From Endotrypanum monterogeii (taxonomy: Eukaryota; Euglenozoa; Kinetoplastea; Trypanosomatida; Trypanosomatidae): a stretch of DNA of 36,096 bases. The stretch lies in NCBI GenBank assembly GCA_000333855.2, contig CM007335.1, positions 422,035 through 458,130 on the forward strand, given 5' to 3'. The position numbers were made by a program, and so were the translations under genes. This document shows, one piece after another, positions 19,337 through 28,606 of this stretch (the stretch's first letter is position 1; every line of letters starts with the position of its first letter). Below the pieces are notes generated by a model. That model ran no database searches, was not told the DNA's origin, and was given only the letters and a program-made list of their open reading frames with translations.

Positions 19337-19444
19337 CACACGTACCACAAAGAGGGACATGAGAGGACCCGTGGAAGCCAGCAATGAGGAAAAACGAGAG
19401 AGACGCCTATTTGTTGCCTCCATTTCTCAGGCATCTCAAAGCAT

Positions 19445-22400
19445 TCAAAGTGAGCCTGTTGGTTCCGGTGTTAGCGGTGATGAGAAGGGCGCGGTGGGAA
19501 GGGAAAGCTGACAGACCTCCTCGAGCAAGAGCTTCACACGCCACAGGTCTCTGTGCAACAGCACCCGCAGACTTGCACCGTCGACACCGCTGCCAGCACC
19601 GTGTACGGTGCTCAACGTGGTGGATGCTTCACAGTGCCCCAGCGCATCGCGTGGTGGGGCCTTTCGAAGGATTTCTGTTTTGTCATCGGATGACCAGAGA
19701 TGATGACTGCACTGCAGCGAAGGTTGACTGATCTTTCCCTGTTTCGATTGCAGAGTGGTCACCGAATTCGTAGGAGATGACAGCGCAGATTGTAGACTGC
19801 TGACAGACAGCTCAGACTCAACCTTAGTACGATGCGGCGCTGCCGTGAAGGGTGTGTGTATGGCCACTAATGGGGTCTCACCTCTCGGCGACGGCACGTC
19901 TTGAAGTACAACGATAGGCCTGGAGGACGACGTGCAAACAACACTTTGTTTTAGCCCGACAGTGGGACTACCACTCTCGCCGCTGGCCCTATGCCTCTGA
20001 CGCTCCCGCTCCCGCAGTTCGGATAGCACCTTTTGCAGGGACTGCTCGACGCACTGAAGATGGGCGAAAAACATTGAGTTCGCTTCGTTGCTGCTGCTGC
20101 TGGGGTTTGGACACAGGGCAGACAGTGCATAAGTGCTGCGAAGCCTTCTATTTTCAATCTCGGCGATGTCGTCAGCTTTCGCATCATATGGTTTCTGCAT
20201 CTGCTCGTGATCCACGGTAGGGACCTCGGCCACGAAGTCGGTGGGGCTATGTGAGAACGAATTCTCCGAATAGCCCGAGTGCATCGAGGCGAAGGCGGCG
20301 CTGGGCAGCTCCCTATCTCCGTTGCTGCTAGGGTCGTCGTCATCGTTCGCGGCGGTGCCTCTCGGCAGCCGCGACTGCTCGTGGCCTTGTTGCTCGTTAC
20401 TGACAAATGCATAGGCACTGTTCTCGTCGCTCAACGGTGCTGAGGGACAACCATAGCTGAGGCTGTCATCTCCCGTGCCAACAGGACCACTCCCCATCTC
20501 ACCGCGGTGCCGTTGCTGCCACGTGGCTCGTGCATGGCCCGTCGCAAAGGTTGAAAAGGAAGGTAATGGCGTCAGAGCGGGGGTGTGCCTGAAGTGCTGC
20601 GTAAAAAGAGAGTTTTGATGCTCGCTAGTTTGAGACCCACCAATCTCGCCGCCGTCCCCAGAGTTCACGCTTGACATCGTAGTGAGACTGACCCGTGTTG
20701 CCCAGGGGGGACCGCGTGCTTTGAGCCCGGTCATGGTTGTACTATCCGCGACGGGGAGAAAGGGCGGCACCGACGTCGAGCCCCCTCGAGGGAGCGAGTA
20801 TGGCAGCGATCGGTCCTCCACCGTGAAGAAGGAGTGATTGGTGATGGGTGGCCGCACACGACGCTTCCGGTACCCGGACGCAGCCGCCCACATGACCGGT
20901 GCACTGTCGCACCGTGGCGTGATGATTGCGGTGACGTCGTCTGAGGTGCACGAAGCAGAGCCCATGTTGCTCGTGGCGGGGTGAGCAGGGCGAGAGACCA
21001 GGGGGGGTGACGTTGTAACCAGCAACGGCTTCGGCAACGGCACATGCGGATGTGATACGATGGCTTCACCCTTCTGGGTCGCAGAGACGCCCCCTTCACT
21101 CGACGCTGAATCGCCTCGCCCGCATGTGTCTTGAGGATTTCGCGCCGAGGGACTTCGACTCAGCGCCTGGTCTCTTTTTGGACAAGACAGATCGGGCTCC
21201 TCACCATGTTCATCGACCGGACCCCCGCCGTCCATGTTGCTGCTCCCCGTCACATGACTTCGCCCGCTGTCCAACCTTTCGACTTGGGTAAATGGTTTTG
21301 TGGTCAGCGGTGCTGTGCTGCCGGCGTTGCTCGCTACCTCGCCGCCCGGCGGGTTGCTCATGTGCGAGTACGCGGCCAGATTGTTAAGGAAATCGTTTGC
21401 GGCGCTGTTGAGTACTTCTTCCATGTTGCTGCCCATAAAGCTGATGTTCTTGTTGAAGCTGAAGAAGGAGAAGTTGGCCGGCGGCTGCGCGAAGGATGCG
21501 TTGGCTAGGCAAGTGGCACTCACGGAGCTCCGTGTGCGGAGAGCAGTGTTGGTGACTTCAGCATCACCGGCGACTGGAACATCCACACCACCTCTTGTGG
21601 AGAAGCCCTCTCTCCGCGGCTCGCTCCTGTTGCTTGGGATCCGCTCAAACGGCACGATATTGCCTGCTTCATCCAGTCTCACATTTCGGCGTCTCCCAAG
21701 GAAACTAGGAGCGCAGCCAACACTCTCAACGCCTGTCGACTGTGGCCCCTCGCTAGTTGCCGCTACGTCGTGTGTTTGCCAGTCCTCATCATCTGCATGT
21801 GCGAGCACTTCATTGTGTAGACTTGCCTTCTTTGGCGCCCGGCAGCTGTTGTTTCTGGCACCCTCATCACCTGCGCTCTCGGACGAGGTCGCGAAGAAGT
21901 CATCCTCGGCACTGTTGGCGGTCGGCGCTGTAGAGGCGCTGTCATGGCCGCGACCTCGACGCACCGACATCTGCGCCGGCGGTGTCGGTGATGCCTGCAG
22001 ACGCGACCGCGTCTTGGAACGCTGCTTCGGGGTAGGGGAAAGGTCGTATGTGTCGCCGAGTTGAGGGTTGCGCGCGTCCGGCTCGGCATCGTCGTAATTT
22101 TCTTTGAGACCCGTGGAGTGGCGCAGGTAAGGGTTGGGTGCGCGCTTCGGCCTTCCTTCACCATCCGCGGCGGTTGTTGCCATCGCCGTCGGCATCCGAG
22201 GCTCCTCAAGACTCGAAGACGATGAGCAGGAGGAAGATGAGTTCCAATAGCGCAGGTAGCGAGTCGGGGGAGACGGTCGCTTTGCTGAGCTGCCGTCCGC
22301 GGCGGAAAGTGTATTCGACAACGACGCTTCTGCTTTTCCTGGTGCAACGCCATCGCTGTCCGAGCTCATGCATGCGCCGTCCGGTGCCCGCGCCACGGTG

Positions 22401-25400
22401 ACACTGCGTCGTGGGGTGACTGAGCCTGAGTGGTTATGTTCTTTTCCTTTCGACCCTGTTGCCGCCGCCGCTAGGGAGAATGCCGTACCTTGGCGTCGCC
22501 TCTTGTCTGCGACCCTCTCCGACTCCGTGGCGGGAGCCGCTTTTGAGGGATGCGCTGATGCTGCGTCACTCACGTTGCTGCTGTGCGATGGGTGGCTGGA
22601 GTTGCTGCTGGAGCTGAAGTAGTCGGAAACGACTCGGCGCACCGTGAAGCGGCGACGTTGCTTCTCTCTCTCCGCCGCCTCCTGTGGCTCCTGGAAGGCC
22701 ACAAACTTGTTCAAGACGTGCAGCAGCTGAGCCCGCTTCAGTGCCTTCACGGCGGAGTTGCGGTCGCTGCACGTCGACTCACTGAACAGGCTCATCTGCA
22801 GCAGGTCCTGCGCAGTGGCGCGCTGTTTTGGGTCGGGGTTTAAACACGCGGAGACGAACTCGACAACAGAGGCGTGACACTTGAAGAGCGGCGACAAGTC
22901 AGGGACGTCTGTCAGCGATGTCACGTACTTCGTCAAGCCAGCGGGGCCTTTGATCGTCTTGATGTGCGCAAACGGAGGCTTATTAGTTGCCATCTCCATC
23001 GCCACGCAGCCGAGGGACCATATATCGGAAGGGAAACTGTAGCCGACTTTTGTGCCTTCCTCATCCTCCTCACCGGCTGACATGCACTCAGGCGACATGT
23101 ACAGAGGGCTTCCTTGCATCACGTACAGCAGTTCCCCATCCTGCACCGTCCGCGCTGTTCCGAAGTCACCGATCTTACCCTTGCCATCGGTGCTGAGCAG
23201 CACATTCGCTGTCTTGATATCACCATGGACGTAGTGTTGCGAGTGAATGTACGCGATACCCTCCACTATATCTCGCAGCAGCGCCCGCAGCTCGACGTAC
23301 TCAAGTTTTCCCTTCTTCTTCAGCAACGACTGGAGTGTGCCGCCGCTGGCAAACTCCATGAACACCCGAATCAACCTCGGTGACGAGCTTTCCTCGCAGT
23401 AGAAGTAGTGAATGATATTAGGGTGCTGCAGGTTGCACATGGTGCTGATCTCCTGCACAAATTGTTCAATCTTGGCGTCGTTGCTGCCCAGCCGCATGAC
23501 CTTCACGGCCATCTTTCCCCCAGTGAGGAGATCGTATGCCTCGTACACTTCGCCAAAGGTTCCTTTCCCCAGGAGGGCGCCCTGACGCCAGGCGCCGCGG
23601 CTGTTGCGGGAGAGTGTTTCACGTGTCTGCTCAATACGAAGTCGCTCAAGCTTCACAGCCGCCGACCTCTCCTCTGCGCGGCGGATCGCCCTCATGGCCT
23701 GCACCGGGGTGCATGGCTTCTTCAGCGTTATGAAGCCGGCTGCGGTGTACGTGTCGCTGCTGACAAGGTCGAAGTTGGTGGAGGTGATGATGACGGCCAT
23801 GTGACGCAGTATCTCGCGCAGCCGCGTGATAGGGTCAATCCCCTGAAGAAAGCTTACAGCAGACTGCTGCAGATCGATGATGAGAATATCCGCGACACCA
23901 GTGAGGCTCAAGACATCCTCGAAGCTGAAGGCTGTCAGTACCGCATGGTGACGCTCCCATAGGAATGACGACAGCATCACACGGTGCGCCGGTGTGTCCT
24001 CGGCAAGGCAGGTGGTGTAGCTGAAGTTCGGTTGCCCAGACGCAGCGACGGGGACCCCGGCGGCCGAGAGGTTCGAGAGCCCACTGTTCTCCCCTCCAGG
24101 AGAGCTTGTAAGCACCCCGTTCCCAGGTGCGGTCCCAGAGGCCGGATGTCCGAGAACATCGTTCATCCCTGCTAACGAGACGGACTGACTTGCGCTGATG
24201 GAGTCGGCCAGTGTGCTTAGCGACTCCTCTACAGAGGCGTTCTCAGCGTCGTGGTCGCTCGCCGGCATGAAGGGGATGAGGAATACAATATTCGAGTCTT
24301 GCGGGTTGCGGAGCATGCGCAGCGTTCCACCTTGGTCCTCAACGGCGCGCTGCACACGGCGCAGTTTTCGCCGGAGCCGTGGACGAAGGGTGTGCCGCTG
24401 CACCAGCGACTCCTCCGTGTCACTGTCACCTTCTTCGTCGCTGTCGCCGTCGCCGTCGCTGTTGTCGTCCTCACCGGCGTCGATGCTCATCATGGTAGAG
24501 GAGTTGCCTTGCCTGTTCAGCGGCGAGTCGAAGAACTTTGCGATCGCCTTTGGCATGCTATCACCAGTCAGGTTGAAGTTCATTACCAGGAACTCGAGCC
24601 CGTTTTTTTCCGTGACAGTGATCATAATCGTGATGATGCTGTTGCCGATACTGCTGTACTTGAGGCACAGTCTCATTGCGTAGCGCAGACACTCCGGAAG
24701 GAGGTCAGCATCAAGGTAGGCGCGCTCTGACGGAAGCCCTTCGAAGCACTGCCGCACCGAAACCCCACGGCTCACGCACTCGCTCCCAAAGTCCATCAGA
24801 ACATGCCCCATCATCTGACGGATGTTCACTACACGCAGCCTCTCCGTCGACACCGTCATCGCGCGGTAGGTCGACTCAAAATTGTTCAGCGTCTCTGCAA
24901 TGCACTCGAGCCGCTCCTCAAAGGTCTGTGTGCCGTCTGCCAAGATGGCGCGAATTTGTCCAGAAAGCCACTGCGGTTGCTCTAACATTTTTTGTGGCCC
25001 CTCCCTCACTTCTTCGCCAAAGCCCAGCACCACCTCTGCCGCGTTGCATCCTGCGGAGACTACCGGGGGAACAATAGTCAGCCGGATGGTTGTCTTCGTG
25101 AGACCGTCGCGGCGTGCCAGTGTGAACTGACTGGATTTGATGTTGGGCCGCTTCAGGAATTCTTCAGACTCACCAGCGTAGCCCCTCGCAGTGTTGATCG
25201 CTCTGTACATCGCCTGTTGCTCTCGCTCCGAGAGGAGGAAAGAATAGATGTTCTGACCCACCACCTCCTCAGCGGAATAGCTGGTTAGCTTTTCGAGGAC
25301 TGAGTTCCAGTTGATGATGAGGCCATCTTCGCGAAGGGCCAAGACGGCCACCTCATTCCCCGTGATGGGCGCAAAAGGAAACCGCAGCAGCACCTTGGGA

Positions 25401-27676
25401 AGCTGAGCCGAGTCCCCACCGGCCTCCTCCAGCGCCTCCGTGGTGGTCAGCGAAGTGCCGGGGAGAGCGCCAGGGCTACCGAAGGCCGCTTGCCTGCGTG
25501 CCTCACGCGCGTCGGTACCTACAGAGACTTCCTTGGCCTCTGGATCACGGTGTGCAACACCATCATTCGCATCCTCTGCTTTGACGGCAGTACCACACTT
25601 GCCACGGAGCAGCGCTCGTGGCGCGCTCAGCAGCACCTCTCCGCGTGGGTCTGTGACTCCGATGGATGTTTCTTCATCCTGCCACGCGACACGGCGATGC
25701 TTACGCGACGACTCGATGCGGTTGAGCTCGGTGCGCACGCTCTCGTTGGCAACCTCGGCCACATAGTATTTCTCGTAGGTGGAGGACGTGGCAACAAATT
25801 CCTTCAGCCGGTCTTGTATTGGCCCAATGATGAGCTCGAAGTGCTCGCGGCTGATGCACGCCGTTCGCACCTCGCGTGACGTCGCGACGACATCCGCTAC
25901 GGTGAGGTGATTGAAAAGAAACTCGAGCTCACCGACGACGTCACCTTTGCAAAGGCGCACCACCTCAACTCTTCGACCACGGTTCCGCCCAATAACCTTC
26001 ACCTCACCTTCGATAATGAAGTGCATGTAGTTGCCAGGTGAGCCGAAGCGGATGATTGTCTTGCCTCGTTTATAGACCCGCGTCTCCAGCGCCTCGGCAA
26101 TCGTCATCCGCTCAAAGTCCGGCAAGCACCGCAGGAAGGGCACGTTCATGGTCAACTGCTCAAACTTGTGCCGCTTTTGGAGTGAGCTCGCCATGATGAC
26201 GCGGTGGTAGCTTGTATCGTCCAGCGTGTAGAGCACACAGCGCGTCACGCATCGGATTGTCGCAGCGCACTTGGCTTGTTTGTACATGAGCTCAAGTTCG
26301 CCGAAAGTCCCACCCGGGGGTAGCGAGCCGAGGGACTTCCCATTTTTGATGATTTCACAAGTGCCCTCGCCGACCAGGTATAGTTTCTCAGTGGTGGGCT
26401 TATCCTGCTCCAAGATGGCCACCCCAGCCGCATGCACCTCCCTGTCCATCGCCTTCGTCACTGACTCAATCGTGCTTGCTTCGAGCGACGAGAAGGTGTG
26501 ACAGCGGTGCAGTAGCCGACGCAGCTGCAGCTCCTCCACCGCAGTCTTGGGCACGACCTGCAGCGGGGGCAGCGCTGTGGCAGACTCCTTCTCAACGATC
26601 GTCTCGAGCGGCAGCGTGCACGGCGCCGCCGATACTGCAACGCGTCGGCCGTCGATATGGGTGGCGGTGGGCAGAGTGGACATCGTGATAAGCGGCTTCC
26701 CTGTCGTGATGGGATCAGCGGTGTCCGGCGCCATGAAGGTCGAGAGCGACTCATCCCGCTGCTTCGAATATCGCCGCTCCTCGTCGTGAGCGCTGCGAGA
26801 CGAGCGCGAGTTGAGGGAGGTGTCCATTGGGCCACCGAGGCCACGCGAGAGTCGACTCTGTGGGCCTGCGTCATCCGATGGCGGCGCAGACGACGGGGAG
26901 TCGAGCATACCACTCATCGTCCCAGCATGCGGTGGGCTGAGAAATGAAAAGCCGGCGAGCGCCTCGAAGCTTCCAAAATATGGGCGTGACGCATTACTCG
27001 ACCGCCGGCGGTGCGTCGTGTTTGACGCCGACGTGCTCTGCGATACGTTTGCGTACGACGCAGCGTCGCGTGACGACTCCGTCAACGTCGTACTACTCAC
27101 GTCCACTGGCATCTCGTCCGTCTCCAATGCTTGAGCAATGCGCACCAGAGTCTCCTCCGTGTCGACATCTTGAAGTAGGTGAATGATGTGTTCCTTGAGG
27201 GCACTGTTTTCGGCAGGTTTAAGGAGACTCGTGAACTCCGCCAGCGCGATGGACCCGTTCGTAAGAAACGCCCCCTCCTCCCCTTCATTCCCACCGCAGG
27301 TGTTGTCTCCGCCGCACAGGTTCGACGGTGTTGTTGCGCTAGTATCTGGTATTTGGATGACAGATGTTTCTATAGTGTCCAATATTGACGGATTCGTGGG
27401 TGAAACAACGACAGGCGCGCCGAGGGAGGTGGTATCTATACTAGTCGTAGCGGCCGTTGGGGTGGTGACGCTTTCCATTGACATGCCGAATGGGGCTAGA
27501 GGGGGTAGCGGTGCAGAGGATGTGCAGTTCGTGCTTGCACTGTCTGGCAGTTCGGGATGTGAAGTCCTCCCTTCCATCGACGGCCCAGTACACTCATCAC
27601 AGGTCGCTTTGCTCTGCATTTTGTTCGCCTGTAGGGGCGACTGCTCCTCATGAAGACGGTCCCCTTGAGTGTTCAT
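19445..27676 (-). CDS. Multidomain kinase: cNMP x2 - PAS - HK-like - receiver - STE11-like kinase
   Basis: This is a 2743-residue signalling protein. After a disordered N-terminus come two cNMP-binding folds (about 376-495 and 497-625). They keep the cassette Glu (FGELEL near 458, VGELEF near 580) but not the usual Arg. A PAS domain lies at about 763-880. A helical DHp-like and HATPase-like core (about 898-1150) lacks a phospho-His, the N-box Asn and DxGxG, so it is probably inactive. A receiver domain (about 1213-1330) has E1226/D1227, D1268, T1298, K1320 and P1321. A Ser/Thr kinase of STE11/MAPKKK type spans about 1363-1632. It has the glycine loop G1370-G1375, K1392 in AVKVM, D1486 in HGDIK, and D1504-F-G. 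HRD is altered to HGD, making it a non-RD kinase, but the catalytic residues remain, so activity is expected. The last 1100 residues are Ser-rich and disordered, with a short coiled coil near 2540-2570. The ATG at 27676 is the first in frame. Adjacent cNMP protein suggests, without proof, a shared ligand. Confidence 0.88.
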   Translation of the reverse strand: MNTQGDRLHEEQSPLQANKMQSKATCDECTGPSMEGRTSHPELPDSASTNCTSSAPLPPLAPFGMSMESVTTPTAATTSIDTTSLGAPVVVSPTNPSILDTIETSVIQIPDTSATTPSNLCGGDNTCGGNEGEEGAFLTNGSIALAEFTSLLKPAENSALKEHIIHLLQDVDTEETLVRIAQALETDEMPVDVSSTTLTESSRDAASYANVSQSTSASNTTHRRRSSNASRPYFGSFEALAGFSFLSPPHAGTMSGMLDSPSSAPPSDDAGPQSRLSRGLGGPMDTSLNSRSSRSAHDEERRYSKQRDESLSTFMAPDTADPITTGKPLITMSTLPTATHIDGRRVAVSAAPCTLPLETIVEKESATALPPLQVVPKTAVEELQLRRLLHRCHTFSSLEASTIESVTKAMDREVHAAGVAILEQDKPTTEKLYLVGEGTCEIIKNGKSLGSLPPGGTFGELELMYKQAKCAATIRCVTRCVLYTLDDTSYHRVIMASSLQKRHKFEQLTMNVPFLRCLPDFERMTIAEALETRVYKRGKTIIRFGSPGNYMHFIIEGEVKVIGRNRGRRVEVVRLCKGDVVGELEFLFNHLTVADVVATSREVRTACISREHFELIIGPIQDRLKEFVATSSTYEKYYVAEVANESVRTELNRIESSRKHRRVAWQDEETSIGVTDPRGEVLLSAPRALLRGKCGTAVKAEDANDGVAHRDPEAKEVSVGTDAREARRQAAFGSPGALPGTSLTTTEALEEAGGDSAQLPKVLLRFPFAPITGNEVAVLALREDGLIINWNSVLEKLTSYSAEEVVGQNIYSFLLSEREQQAMYRAINTARGYAGESEEFLKRPNIKSSQFTLARRDGLTKTTIRLTIVPPVVSAGCNAAEVVLGFGEEVREGPQKMLEQPQWLSGQIRAILADGTQTFEERLECIAETLNNFESTYRAMTVSTERLRVVNIRQMMGHVLMDFGSECVSRGVSVRQCFEGLPSERAYLDADLLPECLRYAMRLCLKYSSIGNSIITIMITVTEKNGLEFLVMNFNLTGDSMPKAIAKFFDSPLNRQGNSSTMMSIDAGEDDNSDGDGDSDEEGDSDTEESLVQRHTLRPRLRRKLRRVQRAVEDQGGTLRMLRNPQDSNIVFLIPFMPASDHDAENASVEESLSTLADSISASQSVSLAGMNDVLGHPASGTAPGNGVLTSSPGGENSGLSNLSAAGVPVAASGQPNFSYTTCLAEDTPAHRVMLSSFLWERHHAVLTAFSFEDVLSLTGVADILIIDLQQSAVSFLQGIDPITRLREILRHMAVIITSTNFDLVSSDTYTAAGFITLKKPCTPVQAMRAIRRAEERSAAVKLERLRIEQTRETLSRNSRGAWRQGALLGKGTFGEVYEAYDLLTGGKMAVKVMRLGSNDAKIEQFVQEISTMCNLQHPNIIHYFYCEESSSPRLIRVFMEFASGGTLQSLLKKKGKLEYVELRALLRDIVEGIAYIHSQHYVHGDIKTANVLLSTDGKGKIGDFGTARTVQDGELLYVMQGSPLYMSPECMSAGEEDEEGTKVGYSFPSDIWSLGCVAMEMATNKPPFAHIKTIKGPAGLTKYVTSLTDVPDLSPLFKCHASVVEFVSACLNPDPKQRATAQDLLQMSLFSESTCSDRNSAVKALKRAQLLHVLNKFVAFQEPQEAAEREKQRRRFTVRRVVSDYFSSSSNSSHPSHSSNVSDAASAHPSKAAPATESERVADKRRRQGTAFSLAAAATGSKGKEHNHSGSVTPRRSVTVARAPDGACMSSDSDGVAPGKAEASLSNTLSAADGSSAKRPSPPTRYLRYWNSSSSCSSSSSLEEPRMPTAMATTAADGEGRPKRAPNPYLRHSTGLKENYDDAEPDARNPQLGDTYDLSPTPKQRSKTRSRLQASPTPPAQMSVRRGRGHDSASTAPTANSAEDDFFATSSESAGDEGARNNSCRAPKKASLHNEVLAHADDEDWQTHDVAATSEGPQSTGVESVGCAPSFLGRRRNVRLDEAGNIVPFERIPSNRSEPRREGFSTRGGVDVPVAGDAEVTNTALRTRSSVSATCLANASFAQPPANFSFFSFNKNISFMGSNMEEVLNSAANDFLNNLAAYSHMSNPPGGEVASNAGSTAPLTTKPFTQVERLDSGRSHVTGSSNMDGGGPVDEHGEEPDLSCPKRDQALSRSPSARNPQDTCGRGDSASSEGGVSATQKGEAIVSHPHVPLPKPLLVTTSPPLVSRPAHPATSNMGSASCTSDDVTAIITPRCDSAPVMWAAASGYRKRRVRPPITNHSFFTVEDRSLPYSLPRGGSTSVPPFLPVADSTTMTGLKARGPPWATRVSLTTMSSVNSGDGGEIGGSQTSEHQNSLFTQHFRHTPALTPLPSFSTFATGHARATWQQRHRGEMGSGPVGTGDDSLSYGCPSAPLSDENSAYAFVSNEQQGHEQSRLPRGTAANDDDDPSSNGDRELPSAAFASMHSGYSENSFSHSPTDFVAEVPTVDHEQMQKPYDAKADDIAEIENRRLRSTYALSALCPNPSSSSNEANSMFFAHLQCVEQSLQKVLSELRERERQRHRASGESGSPTVGLKQSVVCTSSSRPIVVLQDVPSPRGETPLVAIHTPFTAAPHRTKVESELSVSSLQSALSSPTNSVTTLQSKQGKISQPSLQCSHHLWSSDDKTEILRKAPPRDALGHCEASTTLSTVHGAGSGVDGASLRVLLHRDLWRVKLLLEEVCQLSLPTAPFSSPLTPEPTGSL

Positions 27677-27709
27677 GTCTCGAGCTGCTTACAACACCTC
27701 AGATGACAG

Positions 27710-27743
27710 CTTACGTCGATTGTAGAGGGAGGGAGGGGAAGGG
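27710..27743 (-). promoter_or_regulatory. Candidate trans-splice acceptor for the multidomain kinase mRNA
   Basis: The minus strand carries a long clean C/T tract (complement of about 27724-27743, CCCTTCCCCTCCCTCCCTC) followed by the first AG at 27711-27710, giving a 5' UTR of about 33 nt before the ATG at 27676. Tract, spacing and first-AG rule all agree, making this the clearest acceptor in the window. Confidence 0.55.
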
Positions 27744-28144
27744 TATTGGTGGTGGTGGTGAAAGAAGACCCCCGTGAGGACGTAGGCCCGTGACGAGCAA
27801 TCACCAGATATTTGAGGGGGGGGGGACAAGAGTGAGGTGCACAGTGAATTCTGCGTAATTCACCACCTCCTCTCCCCTCCGGACGAGATAGATGAGCAGA
27901 GAAGTAACAAACAAACAAAAAAAAAAACACGCGGTGCACAAAATTTCGCCGAAGTGTATATCGAGACAGACGGGGACACAGGCCGTAGTGAGAAACGAAA
28001 ATCGCCGCGTGGGTGCTTCAGTGTTTGCACAAGTGGAGTGGAACTAAAATAGACCCGCTATCACGTTACCTATAAAAACACACAACACATACAGAAACTA
28101 CAGATTATGGCCAGCGGTATGAGTGACTACCGCCGTGTGTATGT

Positions 28145-28195
28145 GAGGGGGGGGGGGGAGGGGAGGAGGAGGAGAAAGGAGGGGAGGGGAGGGGG
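28145..28195 (+). repeat. G-rich block with G-quadruplex potential
   Basis: A run of about a dozen G residues is followed by repeated GGGGA and GGA units, giving many G-tracts within 50 bases. The transcript strand is C/U-rich here, so it could act as a polypyrimidine signal for RNA processing. Confidence 0.85.
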
Positions 28196-28481
28196 TTGAG
28201 AGTGCAAACGTATACACACGTACATGCGCGCTTCAGGAGAATGAAAAAATAAACTAACGCGCGTAACGAGGAACAAGAAAGATTCGGAAATGTTGTGGTG
28301 ATTGGGTGCGTGCTTACGTTATGCCCCCCCCCTCCTCTCCCTGTAGTAGCATAAAAGTGCACACACAAAAAAAAAAATCAAGAACAAAAAAAAAGAGGAT
28401 AGAGGAGTGGAAATTAACGCCGTGCGAAAGAGGGGAAGGAATTGAGAAAAGAGGACAGGGCGCGCGCATTCAAAGCAGACC

Positions 28482-28484
<3 letters not shown>

Positions 28485-28515
<31 letters not shown>
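28485..28515. repeat. (AT)n microsatellite
   Basis: About 15 AT dinucleotides in a row, self-complementary and likely length-polymorphic, in the spacer between P2 copy B and the kinase. Confidence 0.9.
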
Positions 28516-28517
<2 letters not shown>

Positions 28518-28588
28518 AGTATATAGGGTGCGTGAGCTCGCCTTTTCCACACCTCCTTTCACAGATTTCTCACACTCTATCTTTATCT

Positions 28589-28606
28589 ACACACACACAC
28601 ACACAC
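28589..28606. repeat. (AC)n microsatellite
   Basis: Nine AC dinucleotides in the same spacer, closely followed by an A-run of about 11 bases. Confidence 0.9.

Larger units (their letters stand above)
18589..19444. other. Spacer between kinase and cNMP/phosphorylase-like genes
   Basis: This 0.86-kb spacer has no gene that I can support. It holds a C19 run (19049-19067), four 12-bp AT-rich repeats (19099-19146) and a GGGGA array (19307-19336). Near the downstream gene, the minus strand has a C-rich stretch ending in CCCCAG about 50 nt before the ATG at 18588, a plausible trans-splice acceptor. Confidence 0.6.
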
